The position numbers and the translations under genes are program-made. This document shows positions 1 through 6,236 of a stretch of DNA of 18,504 nucleotides, piece after piece (the first letter of the stretch is position 1; each line of letters starts with the position of its first letter). The notes beneath the pieces were generated by a model. It searched no databases and was not told the DNA's origin. It saw only the letters and a list, made by a program, of their open reading frames with translations. This DNA is from Clostridia bacterium. Lineage in GTDB: Bacteria > Bacillota_A > Clostridia > Oscillospirales > Acutalibacteraceae. The DNA lies in the NCBI GenBank assembly GCA_024699005.1, contig JAILQN010000255.1, positions 1-18,504 on the forward strand, given 5' to 3'.

Positions 1-144
1 CAACGGTCTTGTGTCCATCGCCTAAGCGATGAATGCTGATAAGAGGCGAAATACCGTGGTGGTAGACATAAGTCTTACAGAAACGCCGTGTCGACCGAAT
101 GCGTCCTGTATTGTTAATCCCACATTTTTCCGTGAAGAGGCGAA

Positions 145-209
145 ATTGTTATGAATGATGGCCCGGCAGAGGATTCTTTTGTCGGGCACAAACAATATAA
201 TCACCGTTC
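145..209. repeat. Dispersed ~65-bp repeat, copy 1
   Basis: This stretch aligns almost end to end with 4860-4925. Both begin ATTGTTATGAATGA and end AAACAATATAATCACCGTTC, and the middles differ by substitutions and one indel. Each copy is internally symmetric, with ATTGTT near the left end answered by AACAAT near the right and a GCC/GGC-rich stem between. That suggests a folded or mobile unit rather than chance identity. In this copy the repeat runs into a perfect hairpin at 205-221 (CGTTCGC, GAA loop, GCGAACG) that copy 2 lacks. The two copies are direct repeats flanking the large gene at 790-4698. Confidence 0.75.
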
Positions 210-221
210 GCGAAGCGAACG
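205..221. repeat. Perfect 7-bp stem hairpin
   Basis: CGTTCGC at 205-211 and GCGAACG at 215-221 are exact reverse complements with a GAA loop. The same GCGAAGCG-type core reappears in the inverted repeat just downstream (258-271), and GCGCTTCGCGC occurs at 371-381. There is no T-run after it, so it is not an obvious terminator. Confidence 0.7.
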
Positions 222-230
222 CGTCCATAT

Positions 231-359
231 AAGCCTCACCTGCAAAGGGGAGGGGGACCGCGAAGCGGTGGAGGGGTCGTCGGTCAAAGCAAAAAAATAA
301 GCCCGGATCCGGACCCCTCCGCCGCCTCCGGCGGCACTTCCCCTTGGCAGTGGAGGCTT
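231..359. repeat. Long imperfect inverted repeat with nested hairpins (REP/BIME-like)
   Basis: The arm at 231-278 (starting AAGCCTCACCTGC, ending GGAGGGGTC) is an imperfect reverse complement of the arm at 312-359 (starting GACCCCTCC, ending GGAGGCTT). About 33 bp lie between them. Each arm carries its own small stem: ACCGC-GAA-GCGGT on the left and GCCGCC-TCC-GGCGGC on the right. Similar elements, with CCTCCACCGCTTCGCGGT cores, are familiar to me from intergenic regions of gut Clostridia; that is recall, not a search. A transcript would fold into a very stable structure. No coding function is apparent. Confidence 0.75.
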
Positions 360-367
360 GTGAGGTT

Positions 368-390
368 ATTGCGCTTCGCGCGATTTTTTT
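368..390 (+). terminator. Terminator-like hairpin with T-run
   Basis: ATTGCGC at 368-374 pairs with GCGCGAT at 378-384 around a TTC loop (one G-T pair), and an unbroken run of T follows to 390. The shape fits a short intrinsic terminator on the + strand. No gene ends just upstream inside the window, so it would stop read-through from outside or from the repeat region. Confidence 0.4.
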
Positions 391-462
391 ATTTTTGCTG
401 AAAATATTTAATTACCGTTCGAGAAGCGACCTATATGCGATCGGTATCACATCTTATCAGAA

Positions 463-481
463 ATCATTGCATTGCAATGAT
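463..481. promoter_or_regulatory. Perfect 9+1+9 palindrome, operator-like
   Basis: ATCATTGCA at 463-471 and TGCAATGAT at 473-481 are exact reverse complements separated by one T. It lies about 50 bp upstream of the candidate -35 at 532-537. A short-spaced AT-rich palindrome in that position could be a binding site for a dimeric regulator; no cognate protein is identifiable. Confidence 0.35.
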
Positions 482-531
482 AAATTTCACGAAAGTCAGT
501 GAAGACCCGGAAATAATGTCAATCGATAATG

Positions 532-564
532 TTGACTTTTAACGGCTAAAATGATATCTATTAT
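532..564 (+). promoter_or_regulatory. Possible promoter upstream of the large surface protein gene
   Basis: TTGACT at 532-537 resembles a -35 box. The best-spaced -10 candidate (TATCTA, 555-560, 17-bp spacer) is weak, while the better hexamer TATTAT at 559-564 sits 21 bp away. If this is the promoter, the MITE-like element at 581-742 lies between it and the start codon at 790 and would be transcribed as part of the leader. Confidence 0.3.
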
Positions 565-580
565 ATATGCGTATCATTAG

Positions 581-742
581 GTAAGCACTGATTAATTCTT
601 GTGCAAACATCTTGCCGGCTCTTTTTCCGGCATCTATCACAAAAATGCTCGTTAATACACAGAGTATTGCCTGCGCTTTTTTGTTTCAGCTGCCGAAAAA
701 ATATCTCGGCAATCTGCATACACCGAATTAATCAGCACTTAC
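581..742. mobile_element. 162-bp MITE-like element with 18-bp terminal inverted repeats
   Basis: The ends are GTAAGCACTGATTAATTC (581-598) and GAATTAATCAGCACTTAC (725-742), reverse complements at 16 of 18 positions. Both ends are bordered by TTAG (577-580 and 743-746), a 4-bp direct repeat that would be the target-site duplication. The IS5 subgroup is known to duplicate YTAR targets, so an IS5-like transposase is the likely mover (inference). The interior has no transposase or other ORF and holds two short stems, GCCGG/CCGGC and GCCGA/TCGGC. It ends about 35 bp before the ribosome binding site of the next gene. Confidence 0.75.
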
Positions 743-789
743 TTAGATGGTAATCTAAGATCGGTCAAAGACTGTTGGGAGGATTTGTT

Positions 790-3700
790 ATGTATTTGAT
801 GAAGCGGGCATTTGCAATTTTGTTGTGTATGCTGATGGTTTTTTCTGCTTTTTCACTTGGTCTGACAGCTTTTGCAGCGGAAGATGTGACCGTGTACAAA
901 CCGACTACTCATGAGCATACCTGGGATGACGGAGTGGTTACCAGACCGGCCACAGCCACGGAAGACGGGCAGAAGACATTCACATGCGTTGAATGCGGAG
1001 CGAAAACGACAGCGACAATCCCACGGCTGAGTGACGGCAAACAGTCGGAGATACAGACAGGTACGCTTGTGACATTCGGCTCTTACCCTCAGACCCGGGT
1101 GACGGATTCCTCTTTGCTTTCGTCTCTCAATTCCCGCTCTCTGACCTGGAAATATTATGATTACTATGCAGACGGCAAACAGGAAAACTATATGAAGTAT
1201 GCCGATATCACATACTCGGGCGACCGTTACCGTGCTGTTGCGTTCAGTCATTACAGACCGCAGTATACATATGATTCTGAGAATTATACTTATCAGGACG
1301 ATAACGGATATGAACCGGATACTGTTTACTGGTTTAAATATGAACCGATCGTCTGGCGGATATTAGACGTTGCTGCCGGGCTTATGATGACCGAAAAGAT
1401 AATCGACAGCCAGCCTTTTCATACTGTTTACTATGATCAGGACTATATGTCGTACGGCGATGCGGGGCACAATCACTATGCATCAAACTGGGCATATTCG
1501 TATATGCGCACATGGCTGAACGGAGATTTTTATAATACTGCGTTCGGTACCGAGAAGAGTTATATAAAAAATACTGCTCTGAATACCCCCTCAAGTTACT
1601 CGTCGAGCTATGATGCAGACCCGACAACAGACAGGGTCTTTCTGCTTTCAGGTACGGATGTTATTAACGCTTCATACGGGTTCGGCGAAAGTGCCGAAGC
1701 CGATGAAAACAATAATCGTGTGGCATTCGGTACGGATTACGCCAAGTGTCAGGGATTATGGGTTAACAGTTCGTCAGGTTATTATTTCAGCGGTGCGTCA
1801 TTCTGGCTTTTACGTACACCCAGCTACAGCAGCAACAGCGAATACCTCGATGCCGGGGGCGGTATTCGCGATGATATCATCGGCGTCACCTATATCGGAA
1901 CCCGCCCGGCTCTGAGTGTTAATCTTCAATCTGCTGTCTCTCAGTCTTTGATCAGGATCTTCGGTTCATCCGTTCCCTCCGGTTCGGTCAGTGCCACAAA
2001 TAATGTTGCGTCAAGTCAGACTGTGACATTATCGATGAGTGACGATATCGGCGTTTCCGGTTACTATTGGGGAAAATCTTCAACATATACCGATAACAGC
2101 TGGACTGCGACAGGCGCCGCAAAAGCGACCAAGACGGTCTCATCCCCCGGAACGTATTACTTCACTGTGAAAAGTGAAAACGGCAACGTTTCTCCGAATT
2201 ACAGTATTACATTCTGCAGGACAACTTTTGACGCCAACGGAGGTTCCGTATCACCGGCGTCGGTGTTGACAGAGAAAGGGAATACTTTTACATTCCCGAC
2301 GCCGATGCGTTCGGGCTATACCTTCGGCGGATGGTATACAGCCGCATCCGGCGGCACGAAAGTGTCTTCCGGATCGGCGATCTCCGGGAATACGACTGTT
2401 TACGCACACTGGACCGCTGTTTCAAAGAATACATATACCGTTAAGTACGACGCCAACGGCGGCAGCGGCGCGCCTTCCGCCCAGACGAAGACAGAGGGAA
2501 AAACTCTGACGCTGAGTTCATCGAAACCCTCGAAATCGTATACGATCACATATAACGCAAACAACGGGAGTGTTTCCCCTGCCTCTAAAACGGTGAGCTG
2601 CACTTTCGGCAGCTGGAACACGAAAAAGGACGGAAGCGGAACGACCTGTAATCCCGGCGGCAGCTATACAAAGAATGCGGACGTCACTCTATATGCTCAG
2701 TGGAAGAACCCGATCGCCGGCACTCTTGCAACGCCGACGCGTTCGGGCTACACCTTCGGCGGATGGTACACAGCCGCATCCGGCGGCACGAAGATAACTT
2801 CTTCGTCGACGATCTCTGCGAACACGACGGTCTACGCTCACTGGACGCAGAAAAACACTTATACGGTCAGCTATGATCCCAATGGCGGGACCGGAACGCC
2901 TTCCGTGCAGAAAAAATCAGAAGGTGTTTCATTGAAACTCAGTTCTTTTGAACCGTCAAAAACGTACACGATCAGTTATAACTCAAACGGAGGCAGTGTA
3001 TCACCCGCATCAAAGACCGTGGACTGTGCTTTTAACAATTGGAACACGAAAAAAGACGGAAGCGGTACGACATATAAACCCGGAGACAGCTACAACAAAG
3101 ACGCGGATGTGACATTGTATGCACAATGGAAAAATCCTTCGGCGGGCACGCTTGCGACACCGAAAAGGCCGGGTTATTCTTTTATGGGATGGTATACTGA
3201 TTCATCCGGTGGAACCAGGATTACTTCATCCTCGGATATTACGCGTAATATCAAGCTTTATGCGCATTGGATGATTACAAACATATATAATATAGGGGAG
3301 GAGACGTACAGTTTTAAAAATATATCGTGTTCAGTACACAAAGGGCATTGCTTCGGAATGTCAATGACCAGTTCCGGTTATTACCTTGGATTAATAGATT
3401 TCAGTGCGATCGGCGGCAACTCAAAAAGCAAACTGTATTCATTTTCTTTTACCAATAAAGTTCATGGCGTCCTTGACCATTATCAGAGCAAACAGGGATC
3501 TTATTCGTCCAAAGCTATGGTAGCAGGCGGCACTAATTATAAAGATGAAATGAAAAAAAACATAGAAACCGATTGGCGTGAAGTTATCGCTTATGTCAAA
3601 AGCCATAAATATGACAATTCGGGTGAACTGCAGATAGGTTTCAGAGGTCAATACCATGATGAAGGTGTAATAAAATGGGGCGGTCACGCTGTTAATTTCC

Positions 3701-4698
3701 TCAGATATGATAAGGTTAACGGGCAGGATCGTATTTACGCGTATGACAACAATTTCCCTGAAACCGAAACATATTTTTATATGGACTCAAAGGGACTTCA
3801 TCAGGCGCCTATAGCTACATTTGACGTGAGCATTTTCAGCATCTGTCTCAGAGATATCAAAACGTACTTTTCTAATGTCAACGATAAGGGCCATGACTCA
3901 TCACGGGATTTGTACAGTGATATGGATGAGGTTGTTATAAAAGGCATAAGCGGATACGTGATGGACGGAGAGAGCCGGGTGATGTATGAGATCCCGGAGG
4001 ATCAGCAACGGGTTTATATTTATCCGCTCGTTGATAATGCCGAGATCATCTGTAATGATACTGAACACAGTTTTGGTCATATCGAAAAAGGAACATACGG
4101 GGTGCTTGAATATAAAAGTCATTCCAAGGATGATAATTTTTCCGGTGAGACCGGTTCTGAAGTATCCTTCACGATATATAAATCGACGGATGAGTCGGTT
4201 GATCTGCCCGTAATCATCAGTCAGCCGGGTAAAAACATAAGTGCCGCGGCCGGTACGGAAATTGAACTGTCTGTCATTGTAACCGGAGCGACATCATATC
4301 AGTGGCAGGTTTCGAAGGACAACGGAAATACATGGAAGAATTCCGACGTGCCTTCCGCCGGGACGGACACTCTGAAAGTTGACGTCACCGAAGAGACGAC
4401 CGGACTGCTGTATCGGTGCGCGGTTGCGAACGATAAGGGAACGGTTTATACCGATGAAGTCAGGATTGAACCGGAAGCCGGTGATCACAAGGGTGAATCG
4501 ACGGTCCGCGGTGACGCGGACGGCGATTTCGAGGTGCTTGCGAATGACGCGAGAATGGTGCTGAGGGCATCCGCAAAACTCGAAAAACTCAGCGACGCTG
4601 CTTTTGAACGCTGCGACCTTGACGGAGACGGGAATCTTCTGGCGGAAGAGGCAAGGATGATCCTGCGCTATTCCGCGAAGCTGGAAAAGACGATCTGA
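790..4698 (+). CDS. Large secreted modular protein: DUF6273-like, InlB repeats, papain-like peptidase domain, Ig-like domain, dockerin
   Basis: The 1302-residue protein starts at the ATG at 790, which sits 6 nt after GGGAGGA (777-783); the in-frame TTG at 775 precedes that site. A signal peptide ends near AFA-AED (residue 30). Next come a small EHTW...CVEC module (43-80) and a DUF6273-like region (about 92-380: FGSYPQT, WRIL, RTWLN, FWLLRTP). InlB/Listeria-Bacteroides repeats fill about 479-830 (YTFGGWYT, YAHW). A papain-like domain follows, with candidate Cys854 (GHCFGMS), His966 (GGHAVNFLRY) and an Asp/Asn cluster at 986-988. An Ig-like domain spans about 1140-1227. A C-terminal dockerin has loops D1242-D1244-D1246-D1253 and D1276-D1278-D1280-E1287. 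It is probably exported and attached by dockerin-cohesin pairing. Peptidase activity is inferred from motifs only; the domain could be inactive. A terminator follows 94 nt later. Confidence 0.9.
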   Translation: MYLMKRAFAILLCMLMVFSAFSLGLTAFAAEDVTVYKPTTHEHTWDDGVVTRPATATEDGQKTFTCVECGAKTTATIPRLSDGKQSEIQTGTLVTFGSYPQTRVTDSSLLSSLNSRSLTWKYYDYYADGKQENYMKYADITYSGDRYRAVAFSHYRPQYTYDSENYTYQDDNGYEPDTVYWFKYEPIVWRILDVAAGLMMTEKIIDSQPFHTVYYDQDYMSYGDAGHNHYASNWAYSYMRTWLNGDFYNTAFGTEKSYIKNTALNTPSSYSSSYDADPTTDRVFLLSGTDVINASYGFGESAEADENNNRVAFGTDYAKCQGLWVNSSSGYYFSGASFWLLRTPSYSSNSEYLDAGGGIRDDIIGVTYIGTRPALSVNLQSAVSQSLIRIFGSSVPSGSVSATNNVASSQTVTLSMSDDIGVSGYYWGKSSTYTDNSWTATGAAKATKTVSSPGTYYFTVKSENGNVSPNYSITFCRTTFDANGGSVSPASVLTEKGNTFTFPTPMRSGYTFGGWYTAASGGTKVSSGSAISGNTTVYAHWTAVSKNTYTVKYDANGGSGAPSAQTKTEGKTLTLSSSKPSKSYTITYNANNGSVSPASKTVSCTFGSWNTKKDGSGTTCNPGGSYTKNADVTLYAQWKNPIAGTLATPTRSGYTFGGWYTAASGGTKITSSSTISANTTVYAHWTQKNTYTVSYDPNGGTGTPSVQKKSEGVSLKLSSFEPSKTYTISYNSNGGSVSPASKTVDCAFNNWNTKKDGSGTTYKPGDSYNKDADVTLYAQWKNPSAGTLATPKRPGYSFMGWYTDSSGGTRITSSSDITRNIKLYAHWMITNIYNIGEETYSFKNISCSVHKGHCFGMSMTSSGYYLGLIDFSAIGGNSKSKLYSFSFTNKVHGVLDHYQSKQGSYSSKAMVAGGTNYKDEMKKNIETDWREVIAYVKSHKYDNSGELQIGFRGQYHDEGVIKWGGHAVNFLRYDKVNGQDRIYAYDNNFPETETYFYMDSKGLHQAPIATFDVSIFSICLRDIKTYFSNVNDKGHDSSRDLYSDMDEVVIKGISGYVMDGESRVMYEIPEDQQRVYIYPLVDNAEIICNDTEHSFGHIEKGTYGVLEYKSHSKDDNFSGETGSEVSFTIYKSTDESVDLPVIISQPGKNISAAAGTEIELSVIVTGATSYQWQVSKDNGNTWKNSDVPSAGTDTLKVDVTEETTGLLYRCAVANDKGTVYTDEVRIEPEAGDHKGESTVRGDADGDFEVLANDARMVLRASAKLEKLSDAAFERCDLDGDGNLLAEEARMILRYSAKLEKTI
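2443..3294 (+). repeat. Two tandem 426-bp in-frame repeats coding for InlB-type modules
   Basis: The unit at 2443-2868 is repeated at 2869-3294, an exact 142-codon period. Each unit encodes a Y-D-x-N-G-G segment, a Lys/Ser-rich linker, an N-W/S-W-N-T-K-K-D-G-S-G-T-T segment, an ADVTLYAQWKNP joint and an R-x-G-Y-x-F-x-G-W-Y-T segment ending YAHW. The partial unit just upstream (about 2209-2440) carries a closely matching GYTFGGWYTAASGGTK stretch. The copies diverge at many third positions, so the duplication is not recent, but it keeps the frame. Recombination between units could change the protein length. Confidence 0.8.
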
Positions 4699-4791
4699 GA
4701 AGATATATGGGGCTGTCAATCACAGAACCGTTCTTTTGATTGATCCGATCGGGAATTTTTATGAATACACTTATCCCGATATGAAAAAGTG

Positions 4792-4827
4792 AAAATCCAC
4801 AGACTTTGCCGGTTTGTGGATTTTTTA
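4792..4827 (+). terminator. Intrinsic terminator after the modular protein gene
   Basis: AAAATCCACA at 4792-4801 and TGTGGATTTT at 4815-4824 are perfect reverse complements with a 13-nt loop, and the right arm continues as a T-run to 4826. It lies 94 nt past the stop codon. A weaker inverted repeat, ATCGGGA/TCCCGAT (4748-4754 and 4774-4780), sits between stop and terminator. Confidence 0.8.
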
Positions 4828-4859
4828 TTCCTCTTCACGGTTTCGTGTGAAAACAGGAG

Positions 4860-4925
4860 ATTGTTATGAATGACTGCCTTGCAAAGGTATCTTTTTGCCG
4901 GGCAAAAACAATATAATCACCGTTC
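4860..4925. repeat. Dispersed ~65-bp repeat, copy 2
   Basis: This is the second copy of the unit at 145-209, in the same orientation, with identical 14-bp left and 20-bp right ends and a diverged middle (TGCC...GGCA stem instead of GGCCC...GGGC). Eleven bases at 4830-4840 (CCTCTTCACGG) are the reverse complement of 130-140, just outside copy 1, so related sequence extends beyond the aligned core. It lies between the terminator and the promoter of the next gene. Confidence 0.75.
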
Positions 4926-4969
4926 CCTGATTGGCATCCCTTGATGTTGGTGTTTTTTTTGCAACCCCC

Positions 4970-5032
4970 GTTTCAAGTGCTGCCGCATAATTGCGCTGAA
5001 ACCTTGAAACTCCGTGTAGTTCGGAGTATTAT
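4970..5032 (+). promoter_or_regulatory. Promoter with nested inverted repeats for the HTH protein gene
   Basis: TTGAAA at 5004-5009 and TATTAT at 5027-5032 are separated by exactly 17 bp. ACTCCG (5009-5014) and CGGAGT (5022-5027), reverse complements with 7 bp between, fill the spacer. A further perfect pair, GTTTCAAG (4970-4977) and CTTGAAAC (5003-5010), overlaps the -35. Two dyads over one promoter suggest operators for a dimeric regulator, possibly the product of the gene 65 nt downstream. Which regulator binds is inference. Confidence 0.6.
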
Positions 5033-5096
5033 CATATCCGTTCATCTCCGTCAAAAAAAATCCGATACCGATAATCACTGTTGAAAGAGGCTCTTT

Positions 5097-6152
5097 ATGA
5101 ACGCAATATCGCTGAAAGACCTGCTCAGAACAACGATCCCGGACTCCGTATTGTTTGAAAAATACTGGAACGGGATCCGTGATAATTCCTGCAGTTTGGC
5201 AAAGCTGTGCAGAGAAAATGATTTCAATGCCGCCGACGACTTCGAGGATCTGCTCGCGGCTTACCTCAGGGAGTATCCCGCTTCGTCGATATACAAAGAA
5301 CGGGTCATAAGGCCGTTTATCGTTGAGTGGTATAAAGCGGCGGCGGCGTACCTCGGTCAAAGTGATGACTCGGAAACACTGTTTCCGCATTACGTAGTCA
5401 TCGATAAAACGGTCGAACTCCTGAAGGCTCTTCATCCGAGGAACGGTGCAACAAAAGCGGACATAGGCAGGAAAATCGGAGTATACGGAAAGAATCTTAA
5501 AACTGTTCAGACCGATCTGCGTCTGCTCTCTCCTTCACCGGAAATGAACGGAGCATCATATAAAGGCAGGCGCCTCAGTGTCGGCGGCCACACGGTAAAG
5601 ATCAAAGTCAGGGAAATACAGGACCGTGGGGGACAAAAACGTTTCCTTACTCCGAACACCGTGCACCCTCTGATACTGCTTCCGAACGTCACTCAGGTCG
5701 GGAATCTGCTGAGAGCTTTAGCACGCTTATATAAAGAAGAGGATAACGACGTCGTTGCGACGACAGGCGCGGACATATGGCTTCAGCTTACTGATTACTG
5801 TAAAGAACGGATAAGAGATGTTTTCGCGAAAGAAGACAAAACACTGGAAGCGTTTTTAAAAGATATCGGGACGTTTGATTATAATTCCGGATCGGTAGGT
5901 TTCGTCACGGAGCGGGAAATGGACGGTTATATTTCCAATATAAGCGAACGGCTGCTTCTGGCAGGCAAAGCCGGCAGGATCTGTGATATCACCCTTGAGA
6001 CCGAAGGCGAACGAAAAACATATAAAAAGCAAAAAATCTCAATATTGAAAAACGGTTATTACAGGGCGACGTCGGCAGATTGCCCCGATATATCGGCTGA
6101 TTTTTCGGAAGAAGATGTTTACGATATCGAATTCGGCGGGGATTGGAACTGA
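5097..6152 (+). CDS. Putative HTH transcriptional regulator (WYL-like layout), function unknown
   Basis: The 351-residue cytoplasmic protein starts at the ATG at 5097, 6 nt after AGAGG (5086-5090). It has no signal peptide or membrane segment. Residues 103-144 (VELLKALHP, ATKADIGRKIGV, LKTVQTDLRLL) read as a winged helix-turn-helix of the DeoR/WYL-regulator kind, where the last helix ends in (Q/R)DLxxL. A middle segment (VHPLILLPN, residues 189-197, and an all-helical stretch to about 255) and a beta-rich C-terminus (about 295-346) match the general shape of WYL-type regulators, but I cannot confirm a WYL motif. The gene sits alone behind a dyad-covered promoter, which fits autoregulation. 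I do not recognise a specific family, so the regulator call is moderate. Confidence 0.75.
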   Translation: MNAISLKDLLRTTIPDSVLFEKYWNGIRDNSCSLAKLCRENDFNAADDFEDLLAAYLREYPASSIYKERVIRPFIVEWYKAAAAYLGQSDDSETLFPHYVVIDKTVELLKALHPRNGATKADIGRKIGVYGKNLKTVQTDLRLLSPSPEMNGASYKGRRLSVGGHTVKIKVREIQDRGGQKRFLTPNTVHPLILLPNVTQVGNLLRALARLYKEEDNDVVATTGADIWLQLTDYCKERIRDVFAKEDKTLEAFLKDIGTFDYNSGSVGFVTEREMDGYISNISERLLLAGKAGRICDITLETEGERKTYKKQKISILKNGYYRATSADCPDISADFSEEDVYDIEFGGDWN

Positions 6153-6174
6153 GCCTTCCAATCACTGCCCGATC

Positions 6175-6198
6175 GCTGTGGTATAATATTATCACAGC
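6175..6198 (+). promoter_or_regulatory. Extended -10 promoter inside a 6-12-6 inverted repeat
   Basis: TGGTATAAT (6179-6187) is a consensus extended -10 (TGnTATAAT). It lies inside GCTGTG (6175-6180) ... CACAGC (6193-6198), a perfect inverted repeat with a 12-bp centre that exactly brackets the -10. No good -35 is present, as expected for an extended -10 promoter. A repressor on this dyad would block the promoter directly. The start codon of the next gene is 38 nt downstream. Confidence 0.65.
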
Positions 6199-6236
6199 AA
6201 ACAAAAAGCTGAATTCACTCAAAGGAGAAATCTAAA

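Larger units (their letters stand above)
1..789. other. Repeat-rich non-coding region at the left edge
   Basis: I find no credible gene here. A 68-codon minus-strand frame at 22-228 runs through the dispersed repeat, has no ribosome binding site and matches nothing I recognise. The region contains a small hairpin at 16-31 (CATCGC, 4-nt loop, GCGATG), a 12-bp direct repeat AAGAGGCGAAAT at 41-52 and 135-146, a dispersed repeat at 145-209, a long inverted repeat at 231-359, a terminator-like hairpin at 368-390, a perfect 9+1+9 palindrome at 463-481, a possible promoter near 532-564 and a MITE-like element at 581-742. It looks like a landing zone for small palindromic elements upstream of the large surface protein gene. 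Confidence 0.7.

Noticed and set aside
22..228. Minus-strand open frame of 68 codons at the left edge
   Set aside because: It is made of the dispersed repeat and the hairpin at 205-221; no ribosome binding site and no recognisable family.
2443..3294. CRISPR-like or minisatellite array
   Set aside because: The repeat unit is 426 bp, in frame and protein-coding (InlB modules), not short repeats with unique spacers.
4940..4960. Terminator from CATCCCTTGATG followed by T8
   Set aside because: The stem is only 4 bp and is separated from the T-run; the strong terminator at 4792-4827 already ends the upstream gene.
4917..5435. Minus-strand open frame of 172 codons overlapping the HTH gene start
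   Set aside because: It crosses the dispersed repeat, the promoter and the start of the + strand gene, with no motif of its own.
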